Source: Tillus elongatus
Taxonomy: Eukaryota; Arthropoda; Insecta; Coleoptera; Cleridae
Assembly (NCBI GenBank): GCA_964006375.1
Contig: OZ023264.1
Location: 16,812,225 to 16,876,224, forward strand
Direction of reading: 5' to 3'
Length of the DNA stretch: 64,000 nt
In this document: piece after piece, positions 44,716-56,332 of the stretch
How the letters are laid out: each line of letters opens with the position of its first letter
Position numbering within the stretch: the stretch's first letter is position 1
Made by a program: the position numbers and the translations under genes
Notes under the pieces: generated by a model
What the model saw: only the letters and a program-made list of their open reading frames with translations
Databases searched by the model: none
What the model was told of the DNA's origin: nothing

Positions 44716-45549
44716 TAATAGATTTCCATTAAAAACATTTAAATGAAAATTTGCTGCCACACTTCACTAGCTGCGTAACGACTTATATCTATCTATGTTT
44801 TGGGTAGATTAATGCTTCGATAACACTATTACTTTTATACTTCCTTCTTCTTAGTTTGATAGAAATTTGTATGAATTTATTTAGGTATTTAGTACCTATA
44901 AAATGTCAGTTTAGCGAGACGGTGTATTTTACGAGAAATATCTTTCAAACCCCACACTTATAACAACTCCGTTAACCTAGTATTACCTCAAGCGTTACAT
45001 GAGAACGATGTTAAACTTGACGTAACATGCTTAAACAAGTACCTGCAGTTCATGTAGTCTTCAGCATCGATAACATCCCATCCTATGAGATGACATTTAG
45101 CGGAACCTCTCCATTAACTTAATAGATCCATTAGGTCCAATTAATTTATTGATTTTCTGTGAGTGCCAGCAATCAAGATCATATGGCCAATCAATTAGCT
45201 GACTACTAATTAATAGGTTATTAGTTTTACTAGATTCTTGATTAAATATTAGTGCCAAGATAAGACTGAAATTGAAGGTGACGAGCTCTACTCTGAAAGT
45301 AATTTCCATAGTGATAACATCGTCGCTAGTTACTACAACTTTCATTAGCTTTTCTGTTCGTCTTTTTTTTGTATTTTAAATAGTAATCTGGATTATTCAC
45401 GGAGTAGAGTAGAGAATTTCTCTGTCGAGAGGTATAAGTACAGTGAAGATGATTTTGGATTGTGTTGTGGATAATAAATATTCTGTTTGAAACTGACTGA
45501 ATACATAACTAGACGAACTTTGCTTTTCAAGCTTTCTTCTACAATTTTT
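44716..45549. other. No recognisable feature
   Basis: The short GAAAATTTGCTGCCACACTTCACTAGCTGCGT at about 44745-44775 resembles a degraded ACE terminus. Otherwise nothing recognised. Confidence 0.45.
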
Positions 45550-45677
45550 AGTGAATTTTCATTAAGAAAATTTACTAATAGAGAGGTATCGATGGTGAGA
45601 GTTTCGAAAAATTTCTTCAAATGAGCGCCAATTAGTGCCTCTAGAACCCATTTCCATGGTCGTTTAAATGTTTTTAT

Positions 45678-45775
<98 letters not shown>

Positions 45776-46117
45776 AACCGATAACTCAAAAATTACTTCA
45801 CTGATTTGGACCAAATTTGGAAATTACCTTTATTTTGCTAATGGCTTGGATGACTTCGTTCATCAAATCTTAGCGGTCAATTTTTCTTAGTAAAAAATTT
45901 ACAATTTTTTTAAAACGCAATATCTCTCAAATTGTCTAAGTGATTGAAACAAATATTTACAACTAAAAAGAACATAGGCAGATGTGATTGTGTACCAATT
46001 TCCAATTTTATTATAATTTTTTTTTTATTTACAATAAAATAAGGTACATATTTCTCAAAATCAATCAAAAATTTAATTTCCACATTTTAAACGTATAAAT
46101 AAAAATCCTTCCTATTA
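45550..46117 (+). mobile_element. ACE copy, 3' end lost
   Basis: After ATTTTT it starts AGTGAATTTTCATTAAGAAAATTTACT. It continues with GAGAGGTATCGATGGTGAGAG, CTTCAAATGAGCGCC and CCTCTAGAACCCATTTCCATGG. After the array come CCGATAACTCAAAAATTACTTC and GGCTTGGATGACTTCG. The 5' part is closest to the 3146 copy. It is followed immediately by another ACE copy. Confidence 0.8.
45689..45774. repeat. (AT)n array within ACE
   Basis: About 86 bp of TA dinucleotides preceded by CATACATACATA. Confidence 0.97.

Positions 46118-46788
<671 letters not shown>

Positions 46789-46856
<68 letters not shown>
46789..46856. repeat. (AT)n array
   Basis: 68 bp of AT dinucleotides to the right of the inserted segment. 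Confidence 0.97.
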
Positions 46857-46859
<3 letters not shown>

Positions 46860-47575
46860 TAGATATTTATGTATCACACCTATAACTAAAAAAATAATGG
46901 ACCGATTTTGATAAAATTAGGTGAGTACCTTCCTTTCACGAGTGGGTTGGATAAGTTCGTTATCCAGGAAAATCCTCCGAGATTTTCCTGGAAAATTTTG
47001 TGTTTTATTTCGAAAAAAATAAATAAAATATATCTCTATAACTAACAAAATAAGGGCAACGAAATTTGGTACACAGGTTTATATTATTATCGGTAAGCTC
47101 CCTACCAAAATTTAAACGTCAAAATTGTTAATATTTAGGCAATGAACCTGAAATTAATATGATCCATGGGAGGAAAATATTTCAAGAATAATGTTTTACA
47201 AACTCTGAAGTCTTAGTTTCAATCGTCATTGTGCTTCATTTTACTAAAATATTCCCAGAAAATTAATTTCAAATAGACCCTTTCTCTGATGATTTAGCAG
47301 TAGTGTTGGCTATAGTTTTTTTTTCGTAAAAAATCATTAAAGCGCAATATATCCATTATTATGCAAGTTACGAAAAAAAGTTGTATATATTAATTGTAGG
47401 GTGTCTTAAGCTACGTCCTAAAAAATATTTCCACAATTACAGGGTGGCCCATAAGTCGTTGGTGATTTAAATTTTCTTTTTTTTAGTGAATTTATTTAAT
47501 CGAACACGCCCTATGTTATTGCATTTTTGTATTTTTCATCGAAATATAATACATCTTTGTAAGAAAAGAAATTCG
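46857..47575 (+). mobile_element. ACE long-form body
   Basis: GTATCACACCTATAACTAAAAAAATAATGG, GGTTGGATAAGTTCG, TTCAAATAGACCC, GGTGTCTTAAGCTACG and TGGCCCATAAGTCGTTGG follow in the same order as at 4752-5520. It ends TTGTAAGAAAAGAAATTC at the module. Confidence 0.85.
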
Positions 47576-47884
47576 GGACGTAGCAAGTGCGTTATGGTAG
47601 CGAATTTTCATTAAATGCTTCAAATTTTGAATCAATTTGCTATTAACCTATAAGGTTGACCAGAAAACCAGTTTTTTCAGAAACAATTTAAGTTTACTTT
47701 CGGAAATTTTTGTACATTTTCACACAATAAAGTTATTTTGATGAAACATGGTACATTGTTTCTACTATATAGATTATACTGGTAACCAAATTGGGTGCTT
47801 GCTTTCTTAAAAAAACATATTTGCTATTAAAAACATTTTTATGAAAATTCACTAGCATAACGCACTTGCTGCGTCCAGAGTTTT
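47576..47884 (+). mobile_element. ACE 3' module with inverted ends (about 305 bp)
   Basis: It starts GGGACGTAGCAAGTGCGTTATGGTAGCGAATTTTCATT and ends ATGAAAATTCACTAGCATAACGCACTTGCTGCGTCCAGAG. The middle has CCTATAAGGTTGACC, TTTCGGAAATTTTTG and ATGGTACATTGTTTCTAC. It is the opposite orientation to 28981-29291. The best-preserved module in the window. Confidence 0.88.
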
Positions 47885-47889
47885 TAATA

Positions 47890-48445
47890 AATTAATTCTT
47901 TTCTTGTTATCTCAGTATCTGTTGATATTGTCTTATCCTCTCTTTTAGTAACTCAATAAACACATTTAACTTCGCATGGTTGTCAGATTCAAATATTGTA
48001 TAGTTAATTAAGGAGGCAATCACAATAAAAACAATATTATTTTGCCATACATTAAATTTAAAATCTAAGCTTAGCAGTAAACTTTGGTCCAGTTTATTTA
48101 TAAGTGTCTCTGCTTTGTTAAATTCCAAACTATAGTCTGTTATTTTTAACCATTCACTACCACACGTTAATCTATGCACTAAGATGTCTGGGTACAATTT
48201 GCATCCTCTACAATTTGGTGAATTATTGAGACCAATTTTATATAAAACAATTTGGAAGGTAAAGGAATTATGCGCTGCCTTTCTTCTTGATGTGACAAGT
48301 ATCGATTGTTAACATTTCTCCAGAGCTGATTATTTTTTATGTCAGCTTTTCTTTTCCCTCTCATGATATCCCAATAAACTATTTTTGTTGTAGTGCTCTG
48401 AAAATCAGTTATCTCCAGATAGGCCATCTCCTCAAAGATTCGGCG
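47890..48445 (-). pseudogene. Tx1/L1-like LINE ORF2 C-terminal region
   Basis: The frames at 48179-48427 (MAYLEITD...VYWDIMRGKRKADIKNNQLWRNVNNRYLSHQEERQ) and 47907-48197 (helical C-terminus) fit the post-RT region of Tx1/L1-like ORF2, where a WKNVN..LLS..E block precedes a zinc-knuckle tail. It is cut at 48445 by LINE-E copy 3. The same element continues beyond 50290. Confidence 0.65.
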
Positions 48446-48446
48446 A

Positions 48447-50210
48447 ATGTTTTTTTTTTTTTCAACAACACACCGTGAGGGCTTACAGCTTAAATACTAT
48501 CGTACCGTGGGTGTCGACAAGGAGGAAAGAGGCAACTTGTTAATTCGGGACTTGAAGGTTTGGAGGTTCGGGGAGAAGGAAAAACATGTGCCGGTAAGGA
48601 ATTCCACAACTTGGAAGTCCTCGGGACACAAGAGTGGGCATAACAAGATGTTCTATGTCTGATTACCTGGACGGTAAAAGGGTGCATTCGCTCTGTTACC
48701 CTGGTAGATCTGTTGGGGGCAGCAGGTGGAGGAACTACGGAAGAAAGCTCCTCTGAGCAGTGCCGTGCAGATATCTATAAAAGAGAGAGAGAGAGAGGTC
48801 ACCAACAGCACGTCGGTGGGCAAGGGATGGCAGCTCTTGGGTGACGGTAGGGTCACCGATGAGACGTGTAGCTCTCTTCTGAATGGAGTCCAGGATAGCG
48901 AGTGTAGAAGCGGCAGTAGCACCCCAGATATGGGATCAGTATTCAAGGTTTGGTCTTATTTGTAAAGTATATAAGGTATAGAGATTAGCTGGTGAAAATT
49001 ATTTGCGAGCCCGGAAGAGGAAACCTAATTTCTTAGCAGCCGCTTCTGCAATTGATGTGACATGTTGGGGCCAATTGATATTTCGATCCACAGAAATGCC
49101 AACAAGTGAAAAGGACTCATTACTTTGAATAACTTGGTTGTTTATTGTGATGAGTCTAGGGCTGGTGTATCTATTATGATAAAGAAAGCAAGACTGTGAT
49201 TTGGTGAGGTTGAATTGTACAAGATTTCTACTTCCCCAGTCTAATATTTTTTGGAGATCCATGGAGATAGAACCCTCCATGAGTCTGCGATCCTCATTTA
49301 CTTGGGCTAAAGAGATAGGCTTAGAATATTGTATATTTGAATGGAGGGTGCTGTCTTCCGCGTAACTGTGAACTGGGTTGGATGTGCTAGAGAGGAGGTC
49401 ATTGATGTGGAGAAGAAACAAAGTAGGGGCTAAAGCTGAACCTTGAGGGACTCCTGCATTAATTGGATAGAGTTTAGAGGAATGGCCATCCACGACAACA
49501 GAAATGCTCTGGTTGGAGAGGAAATTTGCTGTCCACGTACAGAGTTTTGGTGGTAGGCCATAGGCCGGTAGTTTATTAAGCAGCGCTGCGTGCCAGACCT
49601 GGTCGAATGCTTTGGATATGTTTAGAGCGACAATCTGGGATTTACCGTGTAGTTCCATAGACTTGTTCCAAGAATGGGTGACAAAGGAAAGGAGGTCGGC
49701 AGTTGATCTGCGCTGACGGAATCCATACTGCCTGTCGTGGATTAGACTGTGTTTTTCAAGAAATTTTAGTAATTCGGTGTTTATATACTTTTCCATCAGT
49801 TTAGAGACGACTGAAAGGAAAGAAATAGGCCTAGAGCTGCTAGGAAGAGCTTTGGATCCTTTCTTGGGTACTCGAACAGTTTCCAGTTACTAGGGAATAT
49901 GCCTCTATTGTAAGATGTCTGAAACAGACGAGTCACTACAGGAGCAAGTTCTGGTGCGCATTTTTTGAGAACAATTGCTGAGATCTCGTCGAGGCCAGAG
50001 GCTTTCCTGGTATTAAGAGAAGAGAGCATCTTTCGTACCCTTTTAGTTTTGAAAATTATATCCGTTATTTTATGTGCGACATTGGGGACTGTTGGTGGTT
50101 GAACATTTGGAGGTGGGTTGAGAGTAGAATTGCCGGCGAACAACGAAGCAAAAAGTTCAGCCTTGCCCAGGGCGGTAGAAACGATTTCATCCCCTGAGAC
50201 AAGAGGTGGG
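48447..50210 (-). mobile_element. LINE-E copy 3, minus strand, 5' truncated
   Basis: The 3' end is at 48447-48480, read on the minus strand as CACGGTGTGTTGTTGAAAAAAA. Similarity to copies 2 and 4 extends to about 50208 (CACGTTCCCACC), within the RT N-terminal part. It lies within a Tx1/L1-like LINE of the same orientation. Confidence 0.88.
48490..50143 (-). pseudogene. LINE-E reverse transcriptase and C-terminus, copy 3
   Basis: The 49796-50143 frame carries FAGNSTLNPPPNVQPPTVPN and ASGLDEISAIVLKKCAPEL. The 265-codon frame at 48999-49796 carries EKYINTELLKFLEKHSLIHD, AFDQVWHAALLNKLPAYGLP, NAGVPQGSALAPTLFLLHIN and the catalytic box as YAED (49353-49364), an Asp to Glu change in YADD. The thumb FLFRARK follows, then shifts and the RTSKLWNSLPAHVFPSP tail (48490-48687). 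Long open frames suggest a recent but already defective copy. Confidence 0.88.
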
Positions 50211-50288
50211 AACGTGTGGTGTGGTGTGGTGCTTGATGAGGAACCTTAGCAGGAAAAGGTGAGTTTCCAGGGCACAGTACAGAGCACT

Positions 50289-50887
50289 TTACATATTCCA
50301 ACATGTCAGGACTGCCTGTGACGATTTTATCGTTCTAGCTATTAGTAGTGCATTACACTTACTTAAAGGATCTATCAGTCCTAGACCACCCTTCTGTTTC
50401 GGCTGTATTAGTATTTCTCTGGATATCCTGTTGCTTTTTCCGGCCCAGATTAACCTCCCACACATCCCAGTCACCCTTGTTGCTGACAACTTTGGAATTG
50501 GCAAAACTTGTGCCAAATACCAAATTTTGTATATTGCGTATGTATCAACAAGAAACACTTTTTGATGCAAACTGAAATTTCCAGATGTATTAGATGCTAT
50601 CACCTGCTGCAACTTGTTCACTGCATTGTACCAATTGTTGTTAATCATTTGGTGTACATTACTGCAATAGCTTATTCCAAGGATGTTAATTGAGTTTTCT
50701 ATGCTAAACCAGCCTGTATTTAAGATATCCCCGTTTTCATATTCTCTACCCAACTTCACTGCTTTATATTTATTGGTAATCAGCACTGCCTCTAATATGT
50801 TTGTATAAAAATCAATTAGATTTTGGATCTTACTGATTTCATCACCTTTTAGTATTTGTAGTGTCACATCATCAGCGTAAGCATGTA
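50289..50887 (-). pseudogene. Tx1/L1-like LINE RT: catalytic box and thumb
   Basis: On the minus strand HAYADDVTLQILKGDEISKIQ opens immediately left of the transposon at 50888. YADD is encoded at 50868-50879 and is intact. Downstream: GWFSIENSINILGISYC, LIWAGKSNRISREILIQP and KQKGGLGLIDP, the K..GGLGL block of L1/Tx1 RTs. It ends at the LINE-E insertion. Confidence 0.88.
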
Positions 50888-52742
50888 CAGGGTGATTCTT
50901 TATAATGTCGCCCCCCTTTAACTTTGTTATTTGAAGTGTCCCAAAAAATTGAAAGTATGGTTATGTAGGTGCTAAAAAATACTTTTTTTTTTACGTATAA
51001 AAAAATTTGAAAAATGATCAGTATACAGGGAAAACCAAAAAGTTCATTTGTTGTCAATAGATAACCCTATATATGAATTTATTTTTCGATTCCTCGTAAA
51101 ATTCTAAGCATAATTTATAAAAGATACCGTGTACTTAAAATAAATAGTTTTTGAAATATTCGCATTTGAAACGTTATCATCACAAATTTTATTAAACAAC
51201 TGTTACAAATCAAGAAGTCCCAGGATACCACGCTTTTAAATGAAAACCAATAACTGACAGTGACATTCTGTCAATATTGTTGTAGTTGTATTGGTTAGTA
51301 AGTAAAAATGCCATACTTAGAAGAATTATTATATTAAAAATAATTTAAATTGTCATGCTGCCATTAGACATATGATAGAAGATATTCCCGGTGTGCATGT
51401 CTCAACTCGAAAAACGTTCACATCTATATATAGGAAGTTTCAAGAAACGTCAGATTTACAAAGGAGAAAAAGAACTGCTGTGAGCGTAGATGAAAATGCA
51501 GAATTAAATATTTTACATGTTATAGAAGGGAATCCAAACAATTCCATAAGAAAGATTTCAAAGACATTACGAGCAACACAAGAAAATATTCAGCGAACTT
51601 CATACAGTAAAGTCCAAAGGACGTTAAGAAAATGGAATCTAAAGCCATATAAGATTAAACCCACTACAAAGCTTACCCAAATGCAAAAAGAGGATCGGTC
51701 GCATTTTGTCAACTGATTCTAGACAGAAGAAACATAAATAACAATTTTTTGAAAACAGTTCCATGGACTGACGAGTCTACCTTTTCTACTATTGGCCTGT
51801 TTAACCGAAAAAATACCAGACAATGGGCAAGAGATAATCCACATTCTTTTAGGGTATTTAAGTTTCAAGGGTGACAATCCGTGAATGTGTGGTGTGGTAT
51901 CCTGTGCGATCGAGTTATCGGTCTGTATTTTTTGATACTGTTTTAAATGGAGGCCGCTATTTAGATTTCTTGGAAGACGAGTTTGAAGAATATTTACACG
52001 ATTTGCCTTTAAATATAATACAAAATATAATTTTTCAACAGGATGGAGCACTCCCTCACAACACTCGTGCTGTGCGTAATTACCTAAGTGAAAGGTTTCC
52101 TGAATGGATCGGAAGAAATGCGCCAATTAAATGGCCTGCAAACAGCCCCGATTGGACACATATAGATGCGTTTCTTTGGAGTTATATAAAAAACCGTGTA
52201 TATGACCACCAAATTGAAAACCTCGATCATCTTAAAGATTTGATACGGAATGAAATTATTAGTTTAAATGAAAATAACCCAGCATTCATAACAGATTCAT
52301 TAGAGAAAATGCGAAGAACCCTTATGCAATGTGTTGAAGAAGATGGAGGCCCAGTAGAGCATCTTCATATTTAATTAGAAACTGTTTTTTCTTATATTAT
52401 TTATTGTTAGATTTCTTGATTTGTAACAGTTGTTTTGGTTTAATAAAATTTGTGATGATAACGTTTCAAATGCGAATATTTTAAAAACTATTCACTTCAA
52501 ATATACGGTATGTTATATAAATTATGCTTAGAATTTTACGAGGAATCGAAAAATAAATTCATATATAGGGTGATCCATTGAAAAAAACTGAACTTTCTGG
52601 TTTTCTCTGTATACTGATCATTTTTCAAAAAAATTTTTTATTCGAAAAAAAAAGTATTTTTAGCACCTACATAACCATACTTTCAATTTTTTTGGGACAC
52701 TTAAAATAACAAAGTTAAAGGGGATTATAAAGAATTACCCTG
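50888..52742 (+). mobile_element. Tc1/mariner-type transposon D with ~330-bp inverted repeats
   Basis: The ends CAGGGTGATTCTTTATAATG and, inverted, CAGGGTAATTCTTTATAATC are flanked by TA (50886-50887, 52743-52744). Inverted similarity extends inward to about 51218 and 52413 (ATTCGCATTTGAAACG, TTACAAATCAAGAA). Removing the element and one TA restores the LINE frame ...LISQNVEVHAYADD, so it interrupts RT six bases before the catalytic Tyr codon. Confidence 0.95.
51308..52374 (+). pseudogene. Transposon D transposase, lightly broken
   Basis: ATG at 51308 with an early frame break. 51372-51716 encodes VSTRKTFTSIYRKFQETSDLQ and a helix-turn-helix NNSIRKISKTLRATQENIQ. A TGA and a one-base loss at about 51714 precede PWTDESTF (first Asp, near 51768) and RQWARDNPHSF. 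51871-52374 then holds FDTVLNGGRYLDFLEDEFEE, IIFQQDGALPHNT (second Asp at 52042) and NSPDWTHIDAFLW (third Asp at 52165), ending VEEDGGPVEHLHI. The second and third Asp are separated by 40 residues, one fewer than in the DD41D families here. Confidence 0.88.
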
Positions 52743-52744
52743 TA

Positions 52745-53330
52745 CCTCTACATTTTGGGAAATTAGATTCTGTAAAAAGGGTTCAAGAATAATTACAAAC
52801 AACACCATTGAAAGTAAGCACCCTTGTCTAACGCCATTATTAATTATTGTAGGGTCTGAAAAACCTCCGTTTATCTAGATGACTGAAGTAGCTCTTGTAT
52901 AAATAATCTTTACAATTTGTATTATCGACTGATCGAAGCCAAACTTTTCGAGTACTTTCCACAAGTACTGATGACTGACTCTATCAAAAGCACGATAAAA
53001 ATCCAAGCTAAGAAGCATTTGAAATTTTCCCTCCATCTTGCTGCCACTGTTTCCCTGAGAGTAATGAGCACCCCAGATATCGAACCATCTTTTTTACAGC
53101 CAGCTTACTTGCTAGTTATTATTTCGCTTAGATGTTTTGCTATTCGTTGCTTCATGCATTTCATAAAGATTTTATAGTCTGTGTTCAACATGGAAATTGG
53201 CCTAAAATCACTTACGTGCTCTGCGTTGCCTTCTGGTATCAACACCATTACTGCTTTCTTAAATTCACTTGGGATTTCTACTCCCCTAATTATTTCATTC
53301 AAAACTTAAATTAATTCTTTGTTGATTATG
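52745..53330 (-). pseudogene. Tx1/L1-like LINE RT: fingers and palm before the transposon
   Basis: The 53105-53302 frame carries IPSEFKKAVMVLIPEGNAEHVSDFRPISMLNTDYKIFMK, the L1-type LIPK...RPISL.N.DYKI block. Other frames carry LDFYRAFDRVSHQYLWKVLE (motif A, about 52980) and NNGVRQGCLLSMVLFVI (motif B, about 52830). It joins in frame across the transposon to HAYADD. Confidence 0.85.
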
Positions 53331-54000
53331 CCCCAGTATGGTCCATAAAACTCCAGAGCCAGGCCGTCTATACCTGGTGATTTGTTTTTTCTGCACTGTT
53401 GTAATGTATCCCAAACCTCATCTTCCGTTATGTTTTCCATTATTTGCTTGTTTGCTTTATCAGCTTTGTCCAGCAGTCTTTTAAACTAGAGCATTGTAGA
53501 AAGGAGTTCAGTGTATTACAAAAGCTGTACGAACCTGGATCTGATGTTTCGTTTTTATTCATAGCACAATTAAAAGCTCCCCCAATTAATATATTTTCTC
53601 TTTTATCTGTCAGTAGTGTTGGCAATTAATTTGCAAAAAAGTGGTGCCTCTCCCCCTTGTTTTGACTTCCGATTGGTGCATATATATTAACTATTTTGAA
53701 TCTTCCTACCTTTAGGCTAAGTCGTCTTGAATTTTGTCTAACTATCTCTCATGTGAAACATGTATGTGTTCTTTTAAAAGAATTGCAATGCCCCTCTTGT
53801 TTTCATCTATATTTATCAGAGCTTTGTAGCCTTGAATCAAACTAAAATCTAAGATAGAGACTTCATGTAGCAGCATGATGTCTATAATATTCCTGTGTAT
53901 AAACTGTTTGAGCATATGCAGTTTTAAGGTGGAAGAAGCTGTTCATAAATTTAGCGTTCCTAGAACATAACTAATAGCTGGTGGTGACATTAATTTTATC
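53331..54000 (-). pseudogene. Tx1/L1-like LINE endonuclease domain
   Basis: Across frames: LINIDENKRGIAILLKEHIH (about 53800), RFKIVNIYAPIGSQNKGERHHFF (about 53690), then LTDKRENILIGGAFNCAMNKNE (about 53570). NIYAP and GG(D)FNC are L1-type APE endonuclease motifs, with the catalytic Asp of GGDFN replaced by Ala. Stops and shifts throughout. Confidence 0.8.
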
Positions 54001-54029
54001 TTTTATTCGTCTTGTGACTCGGACGAAAC

Positions 54030-54965
54030 CGTAGTTTCTTCCATATCATGATGAGGTGTCGCTTCCTTTTCAAGAACTATTGGATGACTTTCATTCTGGA
54101 CGATCAGTCCATCCATTAGATCTAACCAGGATGTGTCTACTTTTTTCTTCGCAATCCGCGCATTTTCACCTGTCTCACTCATTTATTTACTCGATAACCT
54201 TACCAGGGCTTTTCTTTTCAATTTTACTCCTCTTCTTGATATGATATTGCGGGTCCAGCGTCGCTTTTTAAATTGCTTACTTCTGCTTGTTCAGGGTTGG
54301 TTTTTATGCCATTGGTATTTTTACCATTTCCATTTTCCTTTCTAATAAGTTCTCCAGAACCACAATTGACATTGTATATTGTTATGTTTTCTAAAATAAG
54401 CAGCTTTTTGGACGTTTTTTCAATAGTTTGTTTTTGGAGGGGGTTAGCTACAATACTTGTTTCTTTCCTCGGTGCTATGGGATCACTTTCTTGTCTGTCA
54501 CCGCTCAAGGCTCCAGCGTACAGTCTCGCGCCTCATGTTCAAGAGAGTTACAGTTTCTGCATGTTCTCTGTTGACCTACATATGTTATCCAATACTGACG
54601 TGAGCCCATAAATATATATGATGAGATAGGCCTTTTTATCTCCATTTTAACCGATTTGATCTCGCTATAGCATTTGTAAGGTAGATTAGTCCATACATTA
54701 TTCTTTATACTCTGTACAACACCATATTGTCACAGTGTTTTCTTTACATCAAAATCGGACACTTCGATCGAGATTGTATGTATTCTTAAAATTTTTGTTG
54801 CTTTCATTTAGAAGTATTACTTTGTAAGTTTTATCTTCTTCAGTATCAGTATACAGAAGTTTATCTTCAAAATTTTCAAAGATCCTTTCAAATAGCTCAT
54901 TCGAATCGACTTTTATCAAGCAAGTTCTAGAGCTGGTCAGCTCTTTAGTAGTTGGCTGGTGTGGC
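54030..54965 (-). pseudogene. Tx1-like LINE ORF1 (gag-like) with zinc knuckle
   Basis: The minus-strand frame TCLIKVDSNELFERIFENFE...KTYKVILLNESNKNFKN (54749-54930) precedes VKMEIKRPISSYIFMGSRQYWITYVGQQ. A CCHC zinc knuckle, CRNCNSLEHEARDC, is encoded at 54520-54561 with exact C-x2-C-x4-H-x4-C spacing, then an Asn/Lys-rich tail (54224-54508). ORF1 proteins bind the LINE RNA. Its 5' side is cut by LINE-E copy 4. Confidence 0.75.
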
Positions 54966-55114
54966 ATACTTGTAATATGGCAGGTGGTAGTGGAATTTTC
55001 CTTTACGTGACAGTAAAGGATTCTTTCACACCCGAGGAGGTACCACACCTTACATCGGATCCCAACGAACGTTTCCGGTTCTCGTGTATAAGTAGGTTTC
55101 CCTTATAAGCAAAA

Positions 55115-56221
55115 ATGATAATGGCCCCTCTTTGTACAAAAGCTTCCGGAGGTAAAATACCCCTACATTCGGATCTCCGGGAGAGGGGTGTACAGTGGGC
55201 ACTAGCATCAAGATTTAACATATCCTTCTCGAATATATGTGGCCTAAATTCTAACCTGAACTCCGTCTACCATTTCTCCAGGCTAATAGGCCCCAACTCC
55301 ACCTCCTCACCAAAACTCAAATCAGTGCCAAAACAGCTACTAATCACCTTAATTTCCCAGGGTATCAGCTCCTTACTTCCTTAGATTGCATGGAGGCGTG
55401 TGCGCGTACGTCCGTAGAAATCCAACCTGCACCAGACTCCCTAATTTAGAAGATGGAAGAAAAGACATACTATGGATAAAATTCTCTCTCAGTGCTGCAA
55501 CTAAATTCATCTGTTGCATTTACCGGTCACCTTCTGACATCAACTTTGTCCAGCTCTTTGACTACCTTTCTGAAAAAAAAGATCTGATTTCTGAATATCC
55601 TTCCTCCGAGGTCACTATTCTTAGTGACTTCAATGTCCATAATAAGGAATGGCTAGGATCTCTAAAAACCGATCCACGTGGAAGAGCAGTGGAGGCCTTT
55701 GCAGTCAGCAATTATTTAGCCAATATGCTTCACCAACCTACTTACTTTCCTCGCATCCCAACACACAGCTCAAATACCTTGGATCTCCTTCTTACTAAAA
55801 ATCCTGAAGGATATAAGATATCAGCCACCGCCCCCCTGGGTCGCTCAGACCACGGCATGGTCACTGATTCCTGTGCAATGCAACCCGAGGTCATACAGTC
55901 ATTACACCCACGTATCGTTTGGCACTACAACTCCGCAACCCGGGCCGAAATGCGAGATTACTTTTTCTCATTTTCATGGGCGTCACCGAAATTATCCAGG
56001 CCACTCAAAAGCCCTGGTTCTCTAAATCCTGTGACAAAGCCAGACTTAAAAAGGTCAAAGCTCACAAAAAGCTTCTACACAACCCCAGTCAAGAAAACCG
56101 TCAAGCATTTAACGACGCAAGAAACCGCTATGTCCGCATTCTTTCTGAGGCAAAAAACTCGTTTAATACCCACATCAAAAACAAATTCCTCTTAAGCTCC
56201 AGCGGCAGCAAACCCTTCTAG
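55115..56221 (+). pseudogene. LINE-E endonuclease and linker, copy 4
   Basis: 55115-55384 encodes FNISFSNICGLNSNLNSVYHF (N-terminal APE motif with N-x-x-G-L). 55386-56195 encodes GGVCAYVRRNPTCTRLPN, KFICCIYRSPSDINFVQLFD, SEVTILSDFNVHNKEWLGS (catalytic Asp and Asn) and LGRSDHGMVTDSC (SDH box, about 55845). The reading then shifts to the 55919-56221 frame (LLHNPSQENRQAFNDARN). One frame break at about 55384 and another near 55980 separate the parts. Confidence 0.88.
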
Positions 56222-56332
56222 ACTCGTGCTAAATCTATTGGGAATCATTTCTGCAAGAGCACGTTCCCACCTCTGGTCTCAGGGGATGAAATTGTTTCTA
56301 CCACCCTGGTCAAGGCTGAACTTTTTGCCTCG

